A stretch of DNA of 64,000 nt from Lucinisca nassula. Taxonomy: Eukaryota > Mollusca > Bivalvia > Lucinida > Lucinidae. The position numbers and the translations under genes were made by a program. The notes beneath the pieces are model-generated. The model did no database searches and was not told the origin of the DNA. It saw nothing but the letters and a program-made list of their open reading frames with translations. Shown in pieces: positions 57,128 through 64,000 of the stretch. The DNA lies in contig OY757010.1 in assembly GCA_963580285.1 (NCBI GenBank), forward strand, positions 211,762,138 through 211,826,137, given 5' to 3'. Position 1 is the first letter of the stretch. Each line of letters begins with the position of its first letter.

Positions 57128-58124
57128 ATCCATCCAACAGTTAAAGAAGAGAAGTTTTTAAAGGTTTTTCTATTTTTAGCTCTAGCGGCCATCTTGTTCA
57201 TCCGAGCGGGACAGTTTCAGCAATTTTGGTTGAGGGTCACCCAAAGAAAATTCCTGTAAAATTATTTTGAAAACCATCTACTGGTTAAGGAGATTTTGTT
57301 TGTCTGATTTGTGGTTTAACGCCCCCGTCAACACTGTATAGGTCATTTTGGAGACGTTGATTCCAATTTTGTGGGACTTTTACCAAACATTGAGATGAAA
57401 CAACATCTCAAGCCCTGTCACCCAATGAAACAAATAGGGTTTATAAGCATGTGGTCTGACTCACACCGCTTTGCCTGGGCAGGCTTAGATCCGTTAAGCT
57501 GTTTACCAGTACTCGTGTGCGGTCAGATTCAGCATCATGCAGCCCATGTATTTCTTCAAGCCCCGATGGGTGGGGGCCGCTGGTTAAGGAGAAACCTTAA
57601 TTTAAAGGTTTTTCTTTTTTTTAGCTCTGGTGGCCATCTTGTTCATCCGAGCCGAATGGTCTGAGCAAATTTGGTAGAGGGTCACCCAAGGAACATTCCT
57701 GTGAAATTATCCGAAATCAATATACTGGTTAAGGAGAATTCGTTTAAAGGTTTTCTATTTTTAGCTCTGGTGGCCATCTTGTTCATCAGAGCGTATGGGT
57801 TTGAGCAATTTTGGTAGCAGGTCACCCAAGGAACCTTCCTGTGAAATTATTTCCAATCCATGCACTGGTTAAGGAGAAAAAGTCGTTTATAAAGGTTTTT
57901 CTATTTAAAGCTCTGACAGCCGTCTTGTTCACCCGAGCGGAACGATCTGAGCAATTTTGGAAGAAGATCACCCAAGGAACATTCCTGTCAAATTCTGTCT
58001 GGCAGTTTTGGAGAAGTCGTTTTAAGCAAAAGTTGACGACGGATGGATGCACGCACGGACGTACGACTGACAAAGACTGATCACAATAGCCCACCTTGAG
58101 CACTTGGTACTCAGGTGAGCTAAA
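57128..58124 (+). mobile_element. R9 units with HINE 3' end, interrupted by SINE-A
   Basis: About six R9 units, a 'gatgcacgcacggacg' stretch and the end 'gagcacttggtactcaggtgagctaa'. No 5' motif. Confidence 0.7.
57294..57579 (-). mobile_element. SINE-A with 13-bp target duplication
   Basis: ctggttaaggaga at 57281-57293 and 57580-57592; the target is a conserved R9 word. Full-length body, GC-box-like head 'ccccgatgggtgggggc'. Confidence 0.85.
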
Positions 58125-58500
58125 AAGCGTGTGTAAAACATGGGGGCCCAGGGGCGGGACCATTTTTTACCCCAAGGCTATAATTTGAAAAATTTGATAG
58201 GGGCCCACTAGATGAAGCTTCATACCAAATATCAAAGACCTAGGCTTTGCGGTTTCGGAGAAGATTTTTTAAGTTTTCAGTAAAAAAAAAATCTATTTTT
58301 AGCTCCTGTGACCTAGATGAGCAATGGACCAGAACCATTTGAACAACTCTGAAAAATGATCAACTAAGGATCGTTCCTGTGAAGTTTTAGAGGTTTAGGA
58401 GGAGATTTTGTTTTAAGAAATTGTTTATGTACAAAAATTTAATGGATGCATGCACTGACAGACAAAATGGGACCTTGTTACAATGTGACAGCTGAATTAA
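58125..58500 (+). mobile_element. Single R2 unit with decayed HINE 3' end
   Basis: 'ccactagatgaagcttcataccaaatatcaaagacc' and the R2 tail. The end 'gttacaatgtgacagctgaattaa' is a mutated form of 'cactacgtgacaggtgagctaa'. Confidence 0.6.
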
Positions 58501-58799
58501 AAATAATGTATATCCCTGTAAACCTCAGTTTTACTATATAGAAGTTGGTGTACCGGAAACCCCAAAACGGGTAGTTTGCAAACAGTGTTGGCCCAGGTCA
58601 GACGCCGCAAAATGCGGCGTCTGATAAGGGCCTCACTGTTTGCTGAAAGTTCAGTCATTTTCCAGATAAATTTTGATAAAAACGCAACCAGAAACCCCTA
58701 AATTTTAAAATGGACTCCTGCTATATATAAGAAGGAAGATTCCATTAGGTACAAAAAGGGTTAAGGGGATAAAAATTATGTAGGTGTGTTCTTGTGATG
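58501..58799. mobile_element. MITE1 right part with nested MITE2, touching E1 donor
   Basis: MITE1 sequence 'cctgtaaacctcagttttactatatagaag' resumes after the MITE2 (about 58552-58764, ending 'tacaaaaagggttaa') as 'aaaaattatgtaggtgtgttcttgtgatg'. The MITE terminus meets the GTAAGC donor of exon E1 with no spacer. Confidence 0.75.
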
Positions 58800-58804
58800 C
58801 TTAC

Positions 58805-59167
58805 AAGCAACTCCTCTTGTTATTCTTAGCCCATGGATTCATAGCATTCTTCTTGAAGTCCCAAAGGCACTTGTACACCTCTTTAGGCTTACAACCCGCT
58901 CCTTCTTCCTCCTCTACAGCCACAGGGTCCACACACTCGGCAGGTTTTTCTGTCGGTTCCTCTCTAGTATCAGGCTGGGAGCAAATATCATTAGCAAGGC
59001 ACGCAATATCCTCATATGATTTCACAACTGAGTGAGTGAGTTTTAGTTTTACGTCCCACCAACAGCTAAGGTCATACGGAGACGGGGATTTCACAACTGA
59101 CATTTGAGTATAATGGTCACAGCCTAGCACCATAGACTCTACACAAGACTTGGCTTCTTCAGCTGCC
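58805..59167 (-). CDS. Exon E1: Cys-rich module with exonised SINE fragment
   Basis: The exon follows an acceptor ending TTAG (59168-59169) and ends at donor GTAAGC (58804-58799). It carries one base of a split codon, 120 codons and two bases, about 121 residues. First comes the second half of a Cys module (EEAKSC, x7, C, later DIAC and DIC). Then an acidic, Pro-rich linker follows (EEPTEKPAEC, AVEEEEGAGC). Last is the first half of the next module (CKPKEVYKC, x19, C). A 69-bp insertion at 59018-59086 (55 bp of SINE-C plus one 14-bp target copy) adds 23 in-frame residues including an extra Cys. The next exon upstream should lie above 59167 but was not found; 59215-63921 is almost all MITE sequence. 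Confidence 0.8.
59018..59100 (-). mobile_element. 5'-truncated SINE-C tail inserted in coding exon E1
   Basis: The 14-bp word gatttcacaactga occurs at 59018-59031 and again at 59087-59100, bracketing 55 bp (59032-59086) that match the 3' end of the SINE-C copies at 9184, 25868, 31120 and 35818. The element lies in the same sense as the gene. Offset between the duplicates is 69 bp, so the frame is kept and no stop is introduced. Removing it restores VVKSYEDIAC, in keeping with the surrounding module. Confidence 0.85.
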
Positions 59168-59214
59168 CTAATTAAAATAGAGTACCAAAGTAAGTAAAAC
59201 AAATAAAGAAACCG

Positions 59215-59491
59215 ATTACGAAAACACGCCTATACAAATACGTTGTAACCTTAATCACCGACAAAATGAGATTTTTTTAAGATGAAAAATTGTGATATTT
59301 TTCTTATTTCTGCTCAAAATATAGATTGTGGGTACTCGTTAGAACCGCCTCATTGAGGCGGTTCTAACGAGTACCCACAATCTATATTTTAGAGCAGAAA
59401 TAAGAAAAATAAAGTTTACCCCTGTAAAACCCGAATTTTACTATAAAAGGCGGGTTCAAGGGTCAAAATCATATAGGCGTGTTCTCGTAAT
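59215..59491. mobile_element. MITE1, intact form, 47 bp upstream of E1
   Basis: Termini 'attacgaaaacacgcctata' and 'ataggcgtgttctcgtaat'. Perfect core 'gggtactcgttagaaccgcc / ggcggttctaacgagtaccc'. Confidence 0.85.
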
Positions 59492-59494
59492 GTT

Positions 59495-60030
59495 ATACAG
59501 AGAAAACAGGATTTTACATTATTTTTCTTATTCTTACTGCAAACATTGGTTAAGGGGCGGTTCTTCCGAGCATTCACAACCTATGATTGCAGTGTAAATA
59601 TGAAAAATATCACAGATTTTCATCAGAAAAGTAGCCATTTTGGAAATTTGAAAATCCACTATATGTCGCATGGGTGTGTTAACGTAATGAGAAGGATAAG
59701 TTAAAGAAAAATTTTGAAAGAAACATATTATGTTCAGGATCTTTTTTGTCATGATATCATTACAATAACACACCCCTGCGACATATTGCATTTTTTACAT
59801 TGCCAAAATGGCTACTTTTCTGTTGAAAATCTGTGATATTTTTATTATCTATATTGCATACCTAGGTTTAGGGTGCTCGTTAGAACTGCCTCGAGGTAGC
59901 ACTAATGAGTACCCACAACCTATGTCTTGGAGCAGAAATAAGCAAAACAATGTTTACCCCTGTAAACCCCAGTTTTCTCTATATAAAACGGGGTTTAGAG
60001 GGGTGTTCATTTCATGGATTTGTTCACATG
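59495..60030. mobile_element. MITE1-related elements, diverged subfamily
   Basis: Two relatives: 59495-59692 ending 'gcatgggtgtgttaacgtaatg', and 59757-60025 starting 'cattacaataacacacccctgcgac' with the core 'gtgctcgttagaactgcctcgaggtagcac'. The inner arm 'aaaatggctacttttct.ttgaaaatctgtgatattt' is shared in inverted order. Confidence 0.6.
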
Positions 60031-60050
60031 ATCTGACTTTTTGAAATATT

Positions 60051-63000
60051 AACCCTTTCCCACTCAGATACGTGTTTTTACGTGGCTGCACCCCCCCCCC
60101 CCCCCCCATTATAAGCCCCAGAAGCACCTAAAATCTGCATTTCTACCCCTGGATAGTTATGTTTGCTTTAGGATTTGTCGGGAAAAAAAGTGACCTGTTT
60201 TTTCGCACACCTCCCCACTAAAAATATTCTAGGGGGGATTGAAGGGGTGCAACGCCCCCCTCACATCCCGAAAAATTTTGGGTGTATGGCCCAACCAGCC
60301 GCTAAAATTTATATCTGAGGGTGTCCAGGGTCAAAAATGCCTGAAAATTGATGCTGATAAAACATGCTGCAAACAGTGAAAATGGCCAGTGCCAAACACC
60401 TTAATTGTTGCCTTGACAGCTGTGTGAAGATTAAAATGTGGTCAAAAATTCACGTGAAAACACCCTTTTTGCCATTTTTGAGATGCCCCCTCTTTACCAT
60501 GACAACAGTGATCAAGTCATGAAAGTTTGCATTTGAAAGGCTACTGCCCAATGAACATTTATACCGAGTTTGGTGTAAAACAGACCATCCATTATGAAAC
60601 AATGGCTAGTTGAAGTTGGTGTCAGGTGCAACACTGTGAAAATCAGCGAAATTCACAAAATCCCTGAGTGGTAAAGGGTTAATGAAGAAAATCCCAACTG
60701 ACCCAAATAATGTTTTTTCATCATTTTATTGCAAGAAACAATATTTCAGATAGAATTTATGCATTTTAGACTAAAATTCAGTATGTTTCCAGATTTCAGT
60801 TAACCCTTTCCCACTCAGATACGTGTTTTTACGTGGCTGCACCCCCCACCCATTATAAGCCCCAGAAGCACCTAAAATCTGCATTTCTACCCCTGGATAG
60901 TTATGTTTGCTTTAGGATTTGTTGGGCAAAAAAGTGACCTGTTTTTTCGCGCGCCTCCCCACTAAAAAATATTCTAGGGGGGTGGGGGGGGGGGGGGGGG
61001 GATTGAAGGGGTGCAACACCCCCCTCACATCCCAAAAAAATTTGGGTGTATGGCCCAACCAGCCGCTAAAATTTATATCTGAGGGTGTCCAGGGTCAAAA
61101 ATGCCTGAAAACTGATGCTGATAAAACATGCTGCAAACAGTGAAAATGGCCAGTGCCAAACACCTTAATTGTTTGCTTTGACAGCTGTGTGAAGATTAAA
61201 ATGTGGTCAAAAATTCATGTGAAAACACCCTTTTTGCCAGTTTTGAGATGCCCCCTCTTTACCATGACAACAGTGATCAAGTCATGAAAAGTTGCATTTG
61301 AAAGGCTACTGCCCAATAAACATTTATGCCAAGTTTGGTGTAAAACAGACCATCCATCATGAAACAATGGCCAGTTGAAGTTGGTGTCAGGTGCAACACT
61401 GTGAAAATCAGCGAAATTCACAAAATCCCTGAGTGGTAAAGGGTTAATGAAGAAAATCCCAACTGACCAAAATAATGTTTTTTCATCATTTTATTGCAAG
61501 AAACAATATTTCAGATAGAATTTATGCATTTTAGACTAAAATTCAGTATGTTTCCAGATTTCAGTTAACCCTTTCCCACTCAGATACGTGTTTTTACGTG
61601 GCTGCACCCCCCTCCCATTATAAGCCCCACAAGCACCTAAAATCTGCATTTCTACCCCTGGACAGTTATGTTTGCTTTAGGATTTGTTGGGCAAAAAAGT
61701 GACCTGTTTTTTCGCGCGCCTCCCCACTAAAAAATATTCTAGGGGGGATTGAAGGGGTGCAACGACCCCCTCACATCCCGAAAAATTTTGGGTGTATGGC
61801 CCCACTGGCCGCTAAAATTTATACCTGAGGGTGTCCAGGGTAAAAAATGCCTGAAAATTGATGCTGATAAAACATGCTGCAAACAGTAAAAATGGCCAGT
61901 GCCAAACACCTTAATTGTTGCCTTGACAGCTGTATGAAGATTAAAATGTGGTCAAAAATTCACGTGAAAACACCCTTTTTGCCAGTTTTGAGATGCCCCC
62001 TCTTTACCATGACAACAATGATCAAGTCATGATTTTGTTTGTTTGATTTGAGGTTTAACGTCCCCGTCAACACTGTAAAGGTCATTTTGGAGACGTTGCT
62101 TCCAATTTTGTGGGACTTTTACCCGACATTGAGATGAAATGACATCTCAAGCCCTGTCGCCCAATGAAACCAATAGGGTTTATTAGCATGGACGTTCCGC
62201 CTCGCACCGCGGTTCCTGGACAGGCTTAGATCCTCTAAGCGGTTTACCAGTACTAGTGTGCTGGCCGGATTCAGCTCTGCGCGGAAGCATCATGCAGCCC
62301 ATATATTTCTTCAAGCCCCTATGGGCGGGGGCTTAATCAAGTCATGAAAGGTTGCATTTGAAAGGCTACTGCCCAATGAACATTTATGCCAAGTTTGGTG
62401 TAAAACAGACCATCCATTATGAAACAATGGCCAGTTGAATTTGGTGTCAGGTGCAACACTGTGAAAATCAGCGAAATTCACAAAATCCCTGAGTGGTAAA
62501 GGGTTAATGAAGAAAATCCCAACTGACCAAAATAATGTTTTTTCATCATTTTATTGCAAGAAACAATATTTCGGTAGAATTTATGCATTTTAGACTAAAA
62601 TTCAGTATGTTTCCAGATTTCAGTTAACTCTTTCCCACTCAGATACGTGTTTTTACTAGCTGCACCCCCCCCCCCCCCACGTTATAAGCCCCAGAAGCAC
62701 CTAAAATCTGCATTTCTACCCCTGGATAGTTATGTTTGCTTTAGGATTTGTTGGGCAAAAAAGTGACCTGTTTTTTCGCGTGCCTCCCCAATAAAAAATA
62801 TTCTAGGGGGGATTGAAGGGGTGCAACGCCCCCCTCACATCCTGAAAAATTTTGGGTGTATGGCCCCACTGGCCGCTAAAATTTATACCTGAGGGTGTCC
62901 AGGGTCAAAAATGCCTGAAAATTGATGCTGATAAAACATGCTGCAAACAGTGAAAATGGCCAGTGCCAAACACCTTAATTGTTGCCTTGACAGCTGTATG

Positions 63001-63255
63001 AAGATTAAAATGTGGTCAAAAATTCATGTGAAAACACCCTTTTTGCCAACTTTGAGATGCCCCCTCTTTACCATGACAACAATGATCAAGTCATGAAAGG
63101 TTGCATTTGAAAGGCTACTGCCCAATGAACATTTGTACCGAGTGTGGTGTAAAACAGACCATCCATAATGAAACAATGGCTAGTTGAAGTTGGTGTCAGG
63201 TGCAACACTGTGAAAATCAGCGAAATTCACAAAATCCCTGAGTAGTAAAGGGTTA
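60051..63255. mobile_element. Four tandem TTAA MITEs with shared 130-bp spacer
   Basis: Each unit of about 625 bp runs from TTAACCCTTTCCCACTCAG to the inverse (ctgagtggtaaagggttaa). Units start near 60051, 60802, 61566 and 62625, separated by the same spacer of about 130 bp, giving a period of about 755 bp (1059 for the third, which carries a SINE-A). TTAA target and CCC ends fit piggyBac-type elements. C or G runs of differing length occur near 60091, 60977 and 62665. No transposase. Confidence 0.8.
62033..62335 (-). mobile_element. SINE-A, full length, nested in third MITE unit
   Basis: Target copy atcaagtcatga at 62021-62032 and 62336-62347. The empty site is visible in the other three units. 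Confidence 0.88.
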
Positions 63256-63275
63256 AGACACATACTTATAACCCT

Positions 63276-63425
63276 TATATTGCTGTTCATGACAACCCTT
63301 ATCTTTGCTACACTGTTTGACATTCAGTTTATGAATTTGTAGCAATAAATTACATCAAGTAATTTAATTGGTTGATAGACAGAAATGGGTGTGGCTTAAA
63401 TGAATAATCAGCAAGATAAGGGTTA
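63276..63425. mobile_element. TTAA-type MITE, small
   Basis: Starts 'taacccttatattgctg' and ends 'cagcaagataagggttaa'. Middle resembles the 38689 element ('taatttaattggttgatagacag'). Confidence 0.6.
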
Positions 63426-63702
63426 AGAAGGAATGCATATTACACAAGCGTTTATTTCAAATGAAATATATGGAATGAGCCTCTGGTTTCATTAAAATTC
63501 ATATGAAATGATCACCAATGTAAGATTTTGTTTATCAAATGATGATACTAAAACTGATTTCATTGCAAAAAAAATGGCCAAGTTCTGCAATGCAAGGTGA
63601 GGTGGTTTTTCTCTGGGTACTCCTGTTTTTGCCCACTACGGATGGATAGGAGTCAAATAATCTTGAAAAGGCTGTAAAACCAATATCAAACCAAATTGCA
63701 AA

Positions 63703-63921
63703 AAATTGATCAGTACCGTAAAATAATTAAAAAAGAGTTTAGACATTTTGAACACTTGCTATAATTCTCCTAAAATTTTAACTAATTTGTTTCAGTCCAA
63801 AAGGTACAGACAGATGGTAAACAGTGTAGACCCTGATCAGACTGCTCCTTCAGGAACACTCTGATCTGGGTACGCACGGTTGCTTAGGCCTATCTGTCCC
63901 CATACTTAGGATCATTATGGT
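63703..63921. mobile_element. MITE3, inverse orientation
   Basis: Reverse complement begins 'taccataatgatcctaagtatgggg' and contains 'cagatcagagtgttcctgaaggagcagtctgatcagg'. Complete by comparison with 4919-5115. Confidence 0.65.
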
Positions 63922-64000
63922 AAAATCTTTTAGAAAATGCTACCACAAAGTAATGTGACCATGTATTATTGCACATGTGGTCGTGGCCATAACATTTAAG

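Larger units (their letters stand above)
19324..59167 (-). other. Partial multi-exon gene, cysteine-rich multidomain protein
   Basis: Seven minus-strand exons can be chained because every intron has AG and GT borders and phases agree at all six junctions (E1/E2 phase 2, E2/E3 phase 0, E3/E4 phase 2, E4/E5 phase 1, E5/E6 phase 1, E6/E7 phase 0). The chain encodes 570 residues. E1 begins inside a codon and E7 ends inside one, so exons are missing at both ends; no start codon exon, signal peptide or stop was found. Layout: incomplete Cys module (E1), complete module (E1-E2), complete module (E3-E4), Lys/Ser-rich repeat stretch (E4), WAP-like module (E5), a Cys module in a single exon (E6), first half of another module (E7). 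The many spaced cysteines and the WAP module suggest an extracellular protein. I do not recognise the gene. Confidence 0.8.

Overview
This is eukaryotic, intron-rich and extremely repeat-rich DNA. Nothing bacterial or phage-like is present. The repeat content points to a bivalve mollusc: pearl/HINE-like elements with tandem-repeat cores and (ACGG)n-type microsatellites, several tRNA-derived SINE families, and palindromic MITEs. The species cannot be told from this window.

One real protein-coding gene is supported. It lies on the minus strand and spreads over about 40 kb, from 59167 down to 19324. Seven internal exons are visible (E1 58805-59167, E2 49214-49376, E3 47529-47608, E4 43444-44081, E5 39048-39185, E6 24505-24716, E7 19324-19439). 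All have AG/GT borders with good donors, and all six junctions agree in phase. They give 570 residues with both ends missing. The product is cysteine-rich and probably secreted or extracellular. It has a repeated six-cysteine module (C-x7-C-x16-19-C-x8-C-x7-C-x22-23-C) that I cannot assign to a named family, a Lys/Ser/Glu/Ala low-complexity stretch with eight 18-bp repeats, and one WAP-like module lacking two cysteines. A 5'-truncated SINE has been inserted in frame inside E1, with a 14-bp target duplication.

The rest is transposon sequence, nearly wall to wall. The largest class (about half of the window) is non-autonomous elements with tandem cores of about 140-175 bp. They typically start with an 'aacaagagggcc' hairpin followed by GCTCACCTG, and end in a hairpin, CAGGTGAG and CTAA. 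This architecture fits Helentron-associated (HINE/pearl-like) elements. Around and inside them sit a palindromic MITE family (here MITE1), TTAA-flanked piggyBac-like MITEs (including four in tandem at 60051-63255), a second palindromic family (MITE3), a pogo-like MITE, a PIF-like MITE, four SINE families, two decayed non-LTR retrotransposon families and a decayed Tc1 element.

Layout: 1-4800 HINE-type arrays; 4800-12000 mixed fragments; 12000-16240 tandem elements and Tc1; 16240-18220 SINE and a full HINE; 18870-19440 pogo-like MITE and E7; 20794-24483 a 3.7-kb HINE ending 22 bp from E6; 25140-27960 SINEs and a LINE; 28035-33134 arrays; 33525-38575 second LINE family; E5; 39875-43399 arrays ending close to E4; 44150-49090 MITEs and SINEs with E3; E2; 49540-58500 arrays; E1 between two MITEs; 59215-63921 MITEs.
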